DNA of 64,000 nucleotides, from positions 19,502 to 83,501 of the forward strand of contig CAKUZF010000005.1 in NCBI GenBank assembly GCA_934718155.1. The letters are read 5' to 3'. This document shows, one piece after another, positions 18,458 to 27,079 of the stretch (positions within the stretch are counted from its first letter, which is position 1; the number at the start of each line of letters is the position of its first letter). Below the pieces are notes generated by a model. The model saw nothing but the letters and a program-made list of their open reading frames with translations, made no database searches and was not told where the DNA came from. The translations under genes and the position numbers were made by a program. Source of the stretch: an uncultured Parabacteroides sp. Lineage in GTDB: Bacteria; Bacteroidota; Bacteroidia; Bacteroidales; Tannerellaceae.

Positions 18458-18465
18458 TATATTTG
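18458..18465 (+). promoter_or_regulatory. -7 promoter element for the DUF4434-sugar porter operon
   Basis: TATATTTG fits TAnnTTTG, about 48 bases before the ATG. Confidence 0.6.
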
Positions 18466-18512
18466 CGCGTGCATGAAAAAGGTGCGCAAACAATTGTAAA
18501 CAGATAATTGCC

Positions 18513-19592
18513 ATGACAAACAGCAGAAGAAATTTCATTAAGCAAGTTTCGGTGGGCAGCGCAGCGCTGGCCACCGCTTCGCTCTCGGCTTGCGCCTCTC
18601 GCGAGGAGTCGAAGGAGCGTGAGATCATTACCAACCCGTTGATCGTGCCGAAGGCGCAGGGGCTGAAAATCACCGGAACGTTTCTCGACGAGATCTCGCA
18701 CGACATCGTACACCAGAACTGGGGCGAGCAGGAATGGGATCGGGATTTCGCCCACATGAAGGCGATCGGCATCGACACCGTGATCGTGATCCGTTCGGGC
18801 TATCGCAAGTTCCTCACCTATCCATCCCCCTATCTGATGAAGACTTTCGGTTGCTACAAACCTTCGGTCGACCTCATTGATATGTATCTGCGCCTGGCCG
18901 ACAAATACGACATGACCTTCTATTTCGGCCTCTACGACTCAGGCCGCTATTGGGACACGGGCGACCTGACCTGGGAGATCGACTCAAACATGTATGTCAT
19001 CGAGGAGGTTTGGAAGCAATACGGACATCATAAGAGCTTCGGCGGCTGGTACCTCTCGCAGGAGATTAGTCGGGCCACGAAGGGAGCCATTAAGGCATTC
19101 GCCAGCTTGGGCAAGCAGTGCAAGGAGGTGTCGGGAGGCCTGCCCACGCTGATCTCGCCTTGGATCGACGGCAAGAAGGCGGTCGACGCGGCCTCGGGCA
19201 GCCTGACGAAGGAGCAAGCCGTGTCGGTGGAGGCGCATGAGCGCGAATGGTCGGAGATTTTCGATGGCATTCACGACTATGTGGACGCCTGTGCGTTTCA
19301 GGATGGCCACATCGACTACGACGAGCTGGACGCGTTCTTCAGCGTAAACAAGAAAATGGCCGACAAGTATGGCATCCAGTGCTGGACCAACGCCGAGTCG
19401 TTCGACCGCGACATGCCGATCCGCTTCATGCCGATCAAGTTCGATAAGTTGCGCCTCAAGCTGGAGGCGGCGGCCCGTCAGCATTACGACAAGGCCATCA
19501 CCTTCGAGTTCTCTCATTTCATGAGCCCGCAGTCGATGTACCTCTCCGCGGGGCACCTCTACAATCGCTACAAGGAGTATTTCGAACTCTAA
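18513..19592 (+). CDS. DUF4434 TIM-barrel-like exported protein (possible glycoside hydrolase)
   Basis: 359 residues. The N-terminus carries a twin-arginine motif (SRRNFIKQ) followed by a lipobox-like LSACAS, so it is likely a Tat-exported lipoprotein. The body (GTFLDEISHDIVHQNWGEQ, FYFGLYDSGRYW, GWYLSQEI, WTNAESFD) fits DUF4434, a predicted TIM barrel related to glycoside hydrolases; acidic residues in GWYLSQEIS and TNAE are plausible catalytic candidates. It is followed after 12 bases by a sugar porter. The pair suggests cleavage of a glycoside and import of the sugar, by inference. Confidence 0.75.
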   Translation: MTNSRRNFIKQVSVGSAALATASLSACASREESKEREIITNPLIVPKAQGLKITGTFLDEISHDIVHQNWGEQEWDRDFAHMKAIGIDTVIVIRSGYRKFLTYPSPYLMKTFGCYKPSVDLIDMYLRLADKYDMTFYFGLYDSGRYWDTGDLTWEIDSNMYVIEEVWKQYGHHKSFGGWYLSQEISRATKGAIKAFASLGKQCKEVSGGLPTLISPWIDGKKAVDAASGSLTKEQAVSVEAHEREWSEIFDGIHDYVDACAFQDGHIDYDELDAFFSVNKKMADKYGIQCWTNAESFDRDMPIRFMPIKFDKLRLKLEAAARQHYDKAITFEFSHFMSPQSMYLSAGHLYNRYKEYFEL

Positions 19593-19604
19593 TCCGCCTC
19601 GTGT

Positions 19605-20990
19605 ATGCAAACAACGAATCAGAAGGATAGGGTTCATCTGCCCTATCTGCTCTTCCTCTCGTTAGTGGCGGGGATGGGCGGCTTCCTGTTCGGCTACGAC
19701 ACGGCAGTCGTATCGGGCACGAATGCGCAGGTGGCGAGCCTTTTCGGCTTAGACGAGATGCTGTTGGGCTGGTATGTGGGTTGTGCCTTGGTGGGCTCGA
19801 TCGGGGGAGTGGCCGTCGCGGGCCTGCTGAGCGACCGCTACGGGCGTAAGCGAACGATGCAGTTGGCGGCATTGATCTTTTTCCTCTCGGCGATAGGCTG
19901 TGCGGCCAGTGGCGACTTTCAGACGCTGATACTCTCGCGCATCTGCGTGGGAGTGGGCATCGGTGTCATCTCCATCGTGTCGCCCCTCTATATCTCCGAG
20001 ATCGCTGTCGATCGGTATCGCGGCAGTCTGGTCTCGCTCTATCAGCTGGGCGTGACGGTGGGCATCGTCGGGGCCTATCTGGTGAATCACCTTTTGCTCG
20101 GCCTCACCGAGCGATATGGCGTTGAGAGTTGGCGGGCCATGCTGGGAGCCTGCGCATTGCCTGCGCTGTTCTTCTTCGTGGTGCTGCTCTGCATCCCCGA
20201 GAGTCCGCGTTGGCTGCTGTTGGGGCAGCGGGTGGCCGATGCCGATCGCGTATTGCGGCGCATCTGGACGCAGGCCGACGAGGCCGAGAGTCAGCGGCAA
20301 GCCATCGTGCAGCATCTGGCCGACACGCGGCGCATGGAGCAGGGCAAGTGGGAGTATTTGCTCCGTCCCTCAGTGCTGAAGCTGGTGGCTATGGGCAGTG
20401 CGATCGCCATCTTGGGGCAGTTTATGGGCGTGAACGCCGTGCTCTATTACGGGCCGAGCATCTTCGAGCAGAGCGGCCTTTCGGGCGGCGACTCGCTTTT
20501 CTATCAAGTGCTGGTCGGTCTGGTCAATATGCTGACCACCGTGTTGGCCCTCTTCATCATCGATCGGGTAGGGCGAAAGCAGCTGGTCTATTGGGGCGTT
20601 TCGGGCATGATCGTAGGTCTGCTCTCGATTGCCTACTATTTCCACTACGGGCAGGCGCAGGGCGTCTCCAGCCTCTTCCTGTTGGCCGGCTTCTTGTTCT
20701 ACGTCTTCTGTTGCGCGATCTCAATCTGCGCGGTGGTGTTCGTGCTCCTCTCCGAGCTGTTTCCGCTGCGTGTCAGGGGATTGGCGATGTCTATCGCTGG
20801 GTTTGCGCTGTGGATCGGCACCTATCTGATCGGTCAGCTCACGCCCTGGATGCTGAAGCACCTCACGCCCGAGGGGACCTTCCTGCTGTTCGCGGCCATG
20901 TGTTTGCCCTATCTATGGATCATGTGGCGATGGATACCCGAGACTACGGGACGCTCGTTGGAGGAGATCGAAAAGGAGAATCTCGAGTGA
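19605..20990 (+). CDS. Sugar porter of the major facilitator superfamily (sugar/H+ symporter)
   Basis: 461 residues, twelve membrane segments. Sugar porter signatures: GFLFGYDTAVVSG, DRYGRKRTM, the PESPRWLL motif after helix 6, IDRVGRKQL, and the C-terminal PETTGRSLEEIE. The family imports monosaccharides such as xylose, galactose, glucose or arabinose with protons across the inner membrane. The substrate is not resolvable. It is probably co-transcribed with the DUF4434 gene 12 bases upstream. Confidence 0.92.
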   Translation: MQTTNQKDRVHLPYLLFLSLVAGMGGFLFGYDTAVVSGTNAQVASLFGLDEMLLGWYVGCALVGSIGGVAVAGLLSDRYGRKRTMQLAALIFFLSAIGCAASGDFQTLILSRICVGVGIGVISIVSPLYISEIAVDRYRGSLVSLYQLGVTVGIVGAYLVNHLLLGLTERYGVESWRAMLGACALPALFFFVVLLCIPESPRWLLLGQRVADADRVLRRIWTQADEAESQRQAIVQHLADTRRMEQGKWEYLLRPSVLKLVAMGSAIAILGQFMGVNAVLYYGPSIFEQSGLSGGDSLFYQVLVGLVNMLTTVLALFIIDRVGRKQLVYWGVSGMIVGLLSIAYYFHYGQAQGVSSLFLLAGFLFYVFCCAISICAVVFVLLSELFPLRVRGLAMSIAGFALWIGTYLIGQLTPWMLKHLTPEGTFLLFAAMCLPYLWIMWRWIPETTGRSLEEIEKENLE

Positions 20991-21020
20991 GTCGGTTGCC
21001 GCATTCTCCTCTTTTCTCCT

Positions 21021-21028
21021 TATCTTTG
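21021..21028 (+). promoter_or_regulatory. -7 promoter element for the nitroreductase-kdsC-maf operon
   Basis: TATCTTTG fits TAnnTTTG, 52 bases before the ATG at 21081. Confidence 0.65.
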
Positions 21029-21080
21029 CGCCTGTAATAAAAATAATACACGTAAATAATCATATTTAAGGAGATAAAGC

Positions 21081-21644
21081 ATGAACTCATTTCAATCGTT
21101 GATTACGAACCGTAGAAGCACCCGTAAGTTTACGGAGGAGTTGTTGAAACCGGAGCAGGTAGAGGCCATTTTGCGTGCCGCCTTGATGGCCCCTACTTCA
21201 AAGAACAAACGCCCTTGGCAGTTTGTGGTTGTCGAGGATAAGGCGATGCTGGCTAAGCTGGCGGAGTGTAAACCCGCGGGAGCGGCTTTCTTGGCCGATT
21301 GCGCCTTGGCGATCGTAGTGCTGGGAAGCGTGATGGAGAGCGACGCTTGGATCGAGGATTGCTCCATCGCCTCGATTTATATGCAGCTGCAGGCCGAGGA
21401 TCTGGGCTTGGGAAGCTGCTGGTGCCAGGTGCGCGGACGCGACCACGACGATGCCGGCGATGCGGCCACCTATGTGCGTGCCCTTTTCGACATCCCCTAT
21501 CAGCTGGAGGTGCTTTCCATCATAGGCTTTGGCCATAAGTCTGTGACCCGCAAACCCTTCGACGAGGCCAACTTGGCTTGGGAGAAGGTGCACATCGGTC
21601 GGTACACTGCGCCCAAGGCAGAGCAGGAAGGAGCGGCGCAATGA
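21081..21644 (+). CDS. Nitroreductase-family flavoprotein
   Basis: 187 residues. Features of the FMN-dependent nitroreductase fold: ITNRRSTRKFTEELLKPEQ, LMAPTSKNKRPWQFVVVED, and LGLGSCWCQVRGR. These enzymes reduce quinones, flavins or nitro compounds with NAD(P)H in the cytoplasm. The physiological substrate is unknown. It is the first gene of a tight operon; its stop overlaps the next start (ATGA). Confidence 0.9.
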   Translation: MNSFQSLITNRRSTRKFTEELLKPEQVEAILRAALMAPTSKNKRPWQFVVVEDKAMLAKLAECKPAGAAFLADCALAIVVLGSVMESDAWIEDCSIASIYMQLQAEDLGLGSCWCQVRGRDHDDAGDAATYVRALFDIPYQLEVLSIIGFGHKSVTRKPFDEANLAWEKVHIGRYTAPKAEQEGAAQ

Positions 21645-22408
21645 AGATCGTCTGGATTGGCGCGGGAAATTTAGCCACCCGCGTCGCCTTTGCGATGAGC
21701 GAGGCCGGGCTGACGATCGTGCAGGTCTATAGCCACACGCTGCCTCATGCCGAGGCCTTGGCCGGATTGTTGGGCTGCGAGGCGACCAACAACCTCGCCG
21801 AGGTGCGCACCGATGCCGACATCTACCTCTTCGCACTGAAGGATACCGCCCTGCGCGAGGCCATCGCCCGGGTGCGTCCGAACAGGGGCATCTGGGTGCA
21901 TACGGCGGGCAGCATGCCGATGGATCTCTTCGAGGGCTATGCCGAGCATTATGGCGTGCTCTACCCGATGCAGACCTTCAGCAAGGCGCGCCCGGTGGAT
22001 GTCTCGAAGGTGCCCATCTTTGTAGAGGGCAGCGACGCCGAGACCACTGAGCGGTTGATGCAGCTGGCTCGCCACCTGTCGGACTCCGTGCAGCCGCTCT
22101 CCTCTGAGAAACGCAAGAAGCTGCATCTGTCGGCGGTCTTCGCCAACAACTTCGTCAACCACCTCTACGCCTTGGCGAGCGACCTGCTGACTGAGCAGGA
22201 TATCGATCCCGCCCTCTTGCTCCCCCTGATCGACGAGACGGCGGCCAAGGTGCACGATATGACCCCCCGCCAGGCGCAGACCGGCCCTGCCGTGCGCTAC
22301 GACGAGAACGTGATTCAGAAACAGTTGGCGCAGCTCGATGCCGATCCTGCCAAGCGGCAGATCTACGCCTTGCTGAGCCAAAGCATACATAAACATAGCT
22401 TATCATGA
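21641..22408 (+). CDS. Rossmann-like and DUF2520 domain protein
   Basis: About 255 residues from the ATG at 21641, preceded by GGAAGGAG and overlapping the nitroreductase stop; the open frame extends upstream to 21578 only as an overlap. The N-terminal Rossmann domain ([20 protein letters not shown]) is followed by [13 protein letters not shown] and the DUF2520 helical domain ([31 protein letters not shown]). It resembles NADP-dependent beta-hydroxyacid or pyrroline-5-carboxylate reductase-like enzymes. The substrate is unknown. Its stop overlaps the kdsC start. Confidence 0.88.
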   Translation: MKIVWIGAGNLATRVAFAMSEAGLTIVQVYSHTLPHAEALAGLLGCEATNNLAEVRTDADIYLFALKDTALREAIARVRPNRGIWVHTAGSMPMDLFEGYAEHYGVLYPMQTFSKARPVDVSKVPIFVEGSDAETTERLMQLARHLSDSVQPLSSEKRKKLHLSAVFANNFVNHLYALASDLLTEQDIDPALLLPLIDETAAKVHDMTPRQAQTGPAVRYDENVIQKQLAQLDADPAKRQIYALLSQSIHKHSLS

Positions 22409-22926
22409 GCAGTATCAATTACGACTTAACCCAAATACGCGCCTTCGTGTTCGATGTGGATGGCGTGCTCTCGTGCGACGTGGTTACGTTGCACCCCAAT
22501 GGCGATCCGATGCGCACCGTCAACATCAAGGATGGCTACGCCCTGCAGCTGGCCGTGAAGAAGGGCTACGAGGTGGCGATCATCACCGGCGGCTACACCG
22601 AGGCCGTGAAGCTGCGCTTCGCCCGTTTGGGTGTCCAGCATATCTACATGAAGAGCGCCGTGAAGATCAACGACTTCGACGATTTCATGGCCAAGACAGG
22701 CTTGAAGCCCGAGCAGGTGCTCTATGCGGGCGACGACATCCCCGACTACGAGGTCATGCAGCGCGTCGGCCTGCCTGTGGCTCCCGCCGATGCCGCTCCC
22801 GAGATCAAGGAGATCGCTCGCTACATCTCTTCCCGCCGAGGGGGCGAGGGCGTCGCGCGCGACGTGATCGAGCAGACGCTGCGTGCGCAGGGCCATTGGT
22901 TCGGCAAAGAGGCGTTTGGCTGGTGA
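22405..22926 (+). CDS. kdsC: KdsC-like HAD phosphatase (3-deoxy-D-manno-octulosonate 8-phosphate phosphatase)
   Basis: 173 residues, the typical length for tetrameric C0-type HAD phosphatases. Motif I is [10 protein letters not shown] (nucleophile Asp), then AIITGG (motif II Thr), and [12 protein letters not shown] (motif IV). It would release phosphate from KDO-8-phosphate in lipopolysaccharide core synthesis. It shares an ATGA overlap with the DUF2520 gene, and maf follows after 16 bases. Confidence 0.9.
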   Translation: MSSINYDLTQIRAFVFDVDGVLSCDVVTLHPNGDPMRTVNIKDGYALQLAVKKGYEVAIITGGYTEAVKLRFARLGVQHIYMKSAVKINDFDDFMAKTGLKPEQVLYAGDDIPDYEVMQRVGLPVAPADAAPEIKEIARYISSRRGGEGVARDVIEQTLRAQGHWFGKEAFGW

Positions 22927-22942
22927 AAACGGGTAAAAACAG

Positions 22943-23548
22943 ATGAATTTCAAAAAAATGAATAGCAATCCGATGGAATTGAATTATAAAGTGATTTTGG
23001 CCTCCAACTCGCCCCGCCGAAAGGAGCTGCTGGCAGGCTTAGACGTGCCTTTCGAGGTGCGCACGATCAAGGGGATCGACGAGTCTTACCCCTCGACACT
23101 CAGCTCGACGGAGATTCCGCTGCACATCGCGCAAACGAAGGCCGAGGCCTATCTGCCCACCTTGGCCGACGACGAGCTGCTGATCACGGCCGACACCATT
23201 GTTTGGACATTCGACGGCGTCCTGGGCAAACCCAAAGACCGCGATGAGGCCTTCGCGATGCTCCGCGCGCTATCCGACCATGTGCATCAGGTGATAACCG
23301 GAGTAGTGATCACCACCAAGCAGCGCCAAGTGGCCTTCTCGACCGTCTCGGAGGTCTGCTTCGCCCGGCTGACCGACGAGGAGATCGCCTACTACCTCGA
23401 CCGCTACAAGCCCTACGACAAGGCGGGCGGCTATGGCATCCAGGAGTGGATCGGCTACGTAGGCGTGCAGTCCATCCATGGCAGCTTCTATAATGTGATG
23501 GGCCTGCCTGTGCAGCGGCTCTATCAAGAGCTGAAGCGTTTCGAGTAA
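22943..23548 (+). CDS. maf: Maf-like nucleotide pyrophosphatase
   Basis: 201 residues. The hallmark ILASNSPRRKELL phosphate loop is at about residues 17-29, followed by ADTIVW, LGKPKDRDEAFAML and KAGGYGIQEWIGYVGVQSIHGSFYNVMGLPV. Maf/YhdE enzymes hydrolyse nucleoside triphosphates (often dTTP/UTP or modified pyrimidines) to monophosphates and pyrophosphate. The start is uncertain among Mets at residues 1, 6 and 11. It is the last gene of the 21-23.5 kb operon. Confidence 0.92.
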   Translation: MNFKKMNSNPMELNYKVILASNSPRRKELLAGLDVPFEVRTIKGIDESYPSTLSSTEIPLHIAQTKAEAYLPTLADDELLITADTIVWTFDGVLGKPKDRDEAFAMLRALSDHVHQVITGVVITTKQRQVAFSTVSEVCFARLTDEEIAYYLDRYKPYDKAGGYGIQEWIGYVGVQSIHGSFYNVMGLPVQRLYQELKRFE

Positions 23549-23583
23549 CCCCTTCGCCACGGAAAAAACCTTGGCCGAAACGT

Positions 23584-23614
23584 TTTGTCCGAATCATAAA
23601 ACTCCGTATCTTTA
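23584..23614 (+). promoter_or_regulatory. Bacteroidota promoter for the thioredoxin-like gene
   Basis: TTTG at 23584-23587 and TATCTTTA at 23607-23614 (one mismatch to TAnnTTTG) are separated by 19 bases, the expected spacing. The ATG follows at 23663. Confidence 0.65.
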
Positions 23615-23662
23615 GCCACCTCAAAACGGATGTTAAATTAAAAAAATAGCGTGTTTTTAAGT

Positions 23663-24166
23663 ATGAGAAGACTGATCTCCATGGCCTTGATGCTGACGTT
23701 TGTCGCAGCGATGGCCTTTGCGCAGGGAGCTGCGAAGAAAGTGTATGACGAGAGTATCGACCCGATGGCGCAGATCGACAAAGGGTTGGCGAAGGCCAAG
23801 GCCGAGAAGAAATTCGTTGTCTGCCAGCTGGGTGGCAACTGGTGCCCCTGGTGTTTGCGATTCGCCGACTTTGTCGAGACCAACGCCGAGGTGAACAAGC
23901 TGGTGGGCGACAACTTCGTCTATCTGCACGTCAACTACAACCCCCGCAAGTCGAGCGGACCCGAGTCGGTCGAGAAGGCCGCTCAGCTGATGAAGCGGCT
24001 GGGCAACCCGCAGCGTTTCGGCTTCCCCGTCTTCGTGGTGCTCGACGAGAAGGGCAACGTGTTGCACATCCAAGACTCCAGCTTCCTCGAGAAAGACAAG
24101 GGCTACGACGAGGCTAAGACCCTCCGCTTCTTCAAGAATTGGACACCGAAGGCCGTAAGGCAGTAG
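23663..24166 (+). CDS. Periplasmic thioredoxin-fold protein
   Basis: About 167 residues from the ATG at 23663; the upstream GTG at 23651 would add only four residues. A signal peptide ends near AMAFAQ. A thioredoxin-like CxxC (GGNWCPWCLRFADF) sits around residue 65, and GFPVFVVLDEKGNVLH contains the cis-Pro region. This is the thioredoxin_7/DUF255-like layout of periplasmic disulfide-handling proteins. It may serve cytochrome c assembly or general thiol exchange; the partner is unknown. Confidence 0.85.
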   Translation: MRRLISMALMLTFVAAMAFAQGAAKKVYDESIDPMAQIDKGLAKAKAEKKFVVCQLGGNWCPWCLRFADFVETNAEVNKLVGDNFVYLHVNYNPRKSSGPESVEKAAQLMKRLGNPQRFGFPVFVVLDEKGNVLHIQDSSFLEKDKGYDEAKTLRFFKNWTPKAVRQ

Positions 24167-24213
24167 GCCTCATCATTTTCTCCTCCTGAAAATCTAAATA
24201 CCTGATACGCATT

Positions 24214-25392
24214 ATGCTGAAACGATACTTCTATTCGATTCTATTCGCTGGGCTCTTCCCGACGCTCGTCGCCGCCCAGGAGCCCGGCCCGCACGAGAAG
24301 GCGGGCGAGCAGCAGACCTTGGTCGAGAGGCTGACGCATGGGAAAACGAGCGTTGAGAACGCCGAGATGAACTTCCAGATATTCACCACGGCCAACGCCG
24401 AGTTTCACGACCGGGAGTTCGAGGGAGCCAACTTCAAGCTGAACCGCGTCAGGATGGAGATCAAGGGCGACGTGGGCAAATACCTCACCTATTATTATCG
24501 CCAGTCGTTCAACAAATACATGGACCCCTTCTCGCTCGACAACCTCTCGTCGTCGCTCGAACTGGCCTGCGTCAACCTCAACCTCTCCGATCGGTTCTCG
24601 ATCACGGCCGGGAAGCACTTCCTCGTCTTGGGAGGCTACGAATACTACGTCAACGCCATCAAGGTGCGCGAGTTCAGCGAGTTCAACGAGATGATCAGCT
24701 GCTACCAGGCGGGCCTGACGGCCAACTGGCAGATCACCCCCACCCAGGAGCTGTGTGTGCAGGTGATGAACAACCGCTCGGGCAGCGACGACGAGATCTA
24801 TCAGACGGGCCTCCCCGTGGGCGTAGAGTCGGCCAAGGTGCCCTTCTTCTATTCCGCCAACTGGAACAGCTTCTACGCCGACCGGGCCATCCAGCTGCGC
24901 TACGCCGCCTCGCTGGCCCAGGTGGCCCAGGGCTACAGCGCCTTCTACCTCACCTGCGGAAACATCTACGAGCGAGGCCCCTGGATCGCCTACCTCGACC
25001 TGATGTACACCAAGCAGCAGCTCGACCAGCACGGCATCATCAGCCATCTGCCCGCCGAGCCCTCCATGGCCCCCCACACGGAGTATTTCACGGCCATCGG
25101 CAACGTAGACTACCGCTTCCATCCCCGATGGAACGGCTATGTGAAAGGGGCCTACGAGACGGCGAGGGTCTATAAGGGCTCCGAGCGTTTCGAGAAGGGG
25201 CGTTACCGCCGCTCCTGGAACGTGCAGGCCTGCCTCGAGTTTTTCCCCTTCCCGAAGATCGACCTCTTCGTGTTCGGCCTCTATTCCTTCCGGGGCGTCT
25301 CGCTCAGCGATCGGGCCGTGGCGATGGGCGCCACCGCCTACGACCGCCATCGCGTCTCGCTCGGCCTGGTCTATTCCATCCCCGTGTTCTGA
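24214..25392 (+). CDS. Porin of the phosphate-selective OprO/OprP-like group
   Basis: 392 residues. The signal peptide ends near VAAQEP. The chain alternates short beta strands (VRMEIKGDVGKYLTYYYRQSF; SITAGKHFLVLGGYEY; VSLGLVYSIPVF) and ends in Phe, as outer-membrane barrels do. The residues RMEIKG and the GKHFL segment fit the porin O/P family common in Bacteroidota. Ion preference cannot be read from sequence. It has no close partner; the 48-base gap from the thioredoxin gene allows co-transcription. Confidence 0.75.
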   Translation: MLKRYFYSILFAGLFPTLVAAQEPGPHEKAGEQQTLVERLTHGKTSVENAEMNFQIFTTANAEFHDREFEGANFKLNRVRMEIKGDVGKYLTYYYRQSFNKYMDPFSLDNLSSSLELACVNLNLSDRFSITAGKHFLVLGGYEYYVNAIKVREFSEFNEMISCYQAGLTANWQITPTQELCVQVMNNRSGSDDEIYQTGLPVGVESAKVPFFYSANWNSFYADRAIQLRYAASLAQVAQGYSAFYLTCGNIYERGPWIAYLDLMYTKQQLDQHGIISHLPAEPSMAPHTEYFTAIGNVDYRFHPRWNGYVKGAYETARVYKGSERFEKGRYRRSWNVQACLEFFPFPKIDLFVFGLYSFRGVSLSDRAVAMGATAYDRHRVSLGLVYSIPVF

Positions 25393-25422
25393 GGCGGGAG
25401 GGGGAAACGAATGAACTGAAAA

Positions 25423-25490
25423 TTTCCTCCAAGTTGGGGGAAAACTGAAGCACCTCATTCCGTTCAATTCTTACCTCAAGTTGGAGGAAA
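25423..25490. repeat. Two related short palindromes after the porin gene
   Basis: 25423-25443 is an inverted repeat (TTTCCTCCAA / TTGGGGGAAA with one G-U). 25471-25490 is a near copy (CCTCAAGTTGGAGG). The first could act as a terminator but lacks a T tail. Confidence 0.5.
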
Positions 25491-25547
25491 GGATCAAGAC
25501 ATTGCGGAGATGCTTTTTCAAATGCCAATTTACGTTTTTGCTTCTGC

Positions 25548-25591
25548 AAAATTCCCAAGATTTTCAATATAAAATTCCCAAGATTTTCAAT
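25548..25591. repeat. Tandem 21-bp direct repeat
   Basis: Two perfect copies of the unit AAAATTCCCAAGATTTTCAA plus T, at 25548-25568 and 25571-25591, separated by two bases. They lie just beyond the degenerate 3' side of the AAA ATPase remnant. Confidence 0.8.
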
Positions 25592-25655
25592 TTACGGAGA
25601 ATAGCATGGAAATAGGTTCATTTACAGAAGCCGTATCGAAATGATAATAAAGGTT

Positions 25656-25937
25656 TTAGAGCCGCTTTACGATGTTTTCATCAACAAACGACTGCAAGGT
25701 CATAGCCTTAAAAATATCCATAGCGGCAATAACCGTACTCTTGCCAGAACCATTAGCTCCATAAATGGCCGCAGTTCTGAGAATACGCTTATTGTTGTCT
25801 ATGACAGACACATTGGACGTACCATTATTGCCCTCGCACTCCTTTACGGTCGTACTGGCAACCATACTAAGCGAAACTTCATCCCTATAAGACATGAAGT
25901 TTCTAATTGTAAAAAAATGTGCCCTTTTATGTTGCAT
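25656..25937 (-). pseudogene. Truncated AAA-family ATPase (OLD/AbiLii-like), N-terminal remnant
   Basis: 93 residues read leftwards: FTIRNFMSYRDEVSLSMVAS, then RTAAIYGANGSGKSTVIAAM with an intact Walker A. The reading stops after FVDENIVKRL. Beyond the stop the same frame continues with family-like text (HFDTASVNEPISM) before further stops. Full proteins of this type run to roughly 400 residues and need Walker B and signature motifs, which are missing. It is most likely a decaying remnant of an ATP-binding protein of the kind seen in abortive-infection and retron-linked systems. Its base composition is AT-rich compared with neighbours. Confidence 0.75.
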
Positions 25938-26478
25938 GATCCATACAACTTTGATTTCCTGACGATGACAGAAGTTTCAAAAAAATACAATAACTGTCTA
26001 GATACAGCAAGGGATGGAGTCGCCTACAAGAGCCTCCTCCTCCAGGCTAAGCAGGCGGGCGTAGAGCTCCCCAATTCCTTCCGACACGCCTTCAACCTCC
26101 ACACCAGATTCGAGGCCAATTAGGCCAAAAAGGCCAAAAGGCCAAGCGGCCAAAAATGGCCAAAAACAGAGAAAATAGCAAAAAATGGCTTTTTTACTTA
26201 AGAATGGCCTAATGGCCACTTGGCCTTTTTGGCCTTTCGTGAGGACTACACCTTCAGCGACAAGATCGCTCCAACCGACTGCCCCAGCTTATGCCGGGGC
26301 ATCCTCGACAGTCAGGCCGACACCGTGGGGAGCGACAAGATGATGCTCGGCGCTCAGGACAATATCTCAAGGTTCTCGCAGCACAGCTACTTCTGCATCT
26401 GCTGCGGCTTCGCCTCGAAGAAGGGGGTGCAACCTGCCATCCAGCAAGCAGCTGCTGCGCCTCCTCAAGGCACGCAAC
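25938..26478. other. Degenerate intergenic stretch with GGCC palindrome cluster
   Basis: No intact gene is visible. 26114-26235 is a dense set of GGCC-centred units separated by A or T runs, including a perfect 16-bp inverted repeat (26122-26137 with 26220-26235). From about 26240 to 26460 the DNA is GC-rich and one frame reads EDYTFSDKIAPTDCPSL onward. Another frame near the right end reads LPSSKQLLRLLKARNKMSSQ into the repeated leader. This looks like remnants of a frameshifted gene that I do not recognise. Confidence 0.5.
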
Positions 26479-26864
26479 AAGATGTCCTCGCAACGTATGG
26501 CATCGCACGGCAACGCACCAGCGCCTACGGCGCATGTCGTAATTTTGTGACACGGAAACGATACGAAGGCATCAGGCTGGAGGGGCGCTGCTCTAAGGCT
26601 GCTCCGAGGTTGCTCCGAGGTTGCTCTAATGTTTCTCTAATCCGCGGTTAGAGAAACGTTAGAGAAACATTAGAGAAACGATAGAGCTCGATTAGAGCTA
26701 CTGCCTTGCAGCTTGGGAACTCCGGCCTTCGAACAGCGTTCGAGCGGCGTTCGAGTGCCTCCTGACAGCCCTCCGCGACAATTGTTTTTTTCAACCCAGA
26801 CCCCAACGCCTCCGTGGGTCGCCCCGACAAGGGGTTAACGGGGAGGCACGACTAACATGGCAGA
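26479..26864 (+). repeat. Orphan copy (A) of the DUF6266 leader, inverted relative to copy B at 61098-61482
   Basis: About 386 bp nearly identical to the reverse complement of 61098-61482. It holds the end of an open frame (RMASHGNAPAPTAHVVIL then TGA), a TAATTTTG promoter-like element at 26541-26548, three 11-base GCTCCGAGGTT-type units, several 12-base TTAGAGAAACGA-type units, TTCGA-centred hairpins, and a conserved stretch from TTCAACCCAGACCCC to the Shine-Dalgarno GGGAGGC and ATGGCAGA. Identity stops just after ATGGCAGA. Here the ATG (26857) leads into only 26 unrelated codons, so the leader has lost its gene. Confidence 0.85.
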
Positions 26865-26941
26865 TTCATTGGAATGCCTCCGCAACCTTGTTGAGCGGCT
26901 ATTTTTCCCCCCGAAAGGCTTGCGTGTCTCGATATAAAGCG

Positions 26942-26949
26942 TATCTTTG
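26942..26949 (+). promoter_or_regulatory. -7 promoter element for the OmpA-type gene
   Basis: TATCTTTG fits TAnnTTTG. A TTG at 26920-26922 gives 19-base spacing for a weak -33 element. It would produce a 5' untranslated region of about 125 bases. Confidence 0.6.
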
Positions 26950-27079
26950 CCCCAATCAAGTACAACTAAAATGCCAAAGCAAAACGTAGAGAATAGATCA
27001 GTGATAGCGTTTTAGATAAAGGTTGAGTCTTGGTGATAGATGTTGTTAATTGGAATGGTAATGTAAATCTTTTAGAAAC

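Noticed and set aside
25641..26123. Plus-strand 160-codon frame over the AAA ATPase remnant
   Set aside because: It overlaps antisense to the Walker A-containing remnant and lacks any recognisable domain.
26220..26651. Plus-strand 143-codon frame (MAFLAFREDYTF...) running into leader copy A
   Set aside because: It starts inside the GGCC repeat cluster and ends in leader repeats. The other copy conserves a different frame over the shared part, so this frame is not the coding one.
23584..27000. Possible CRISPR array from the repeats in 25.4-26.7 kb
   Set aside because: The repeats are short, imperfect or adjacent, without regular unique spacers, and no cas gene is nearby.
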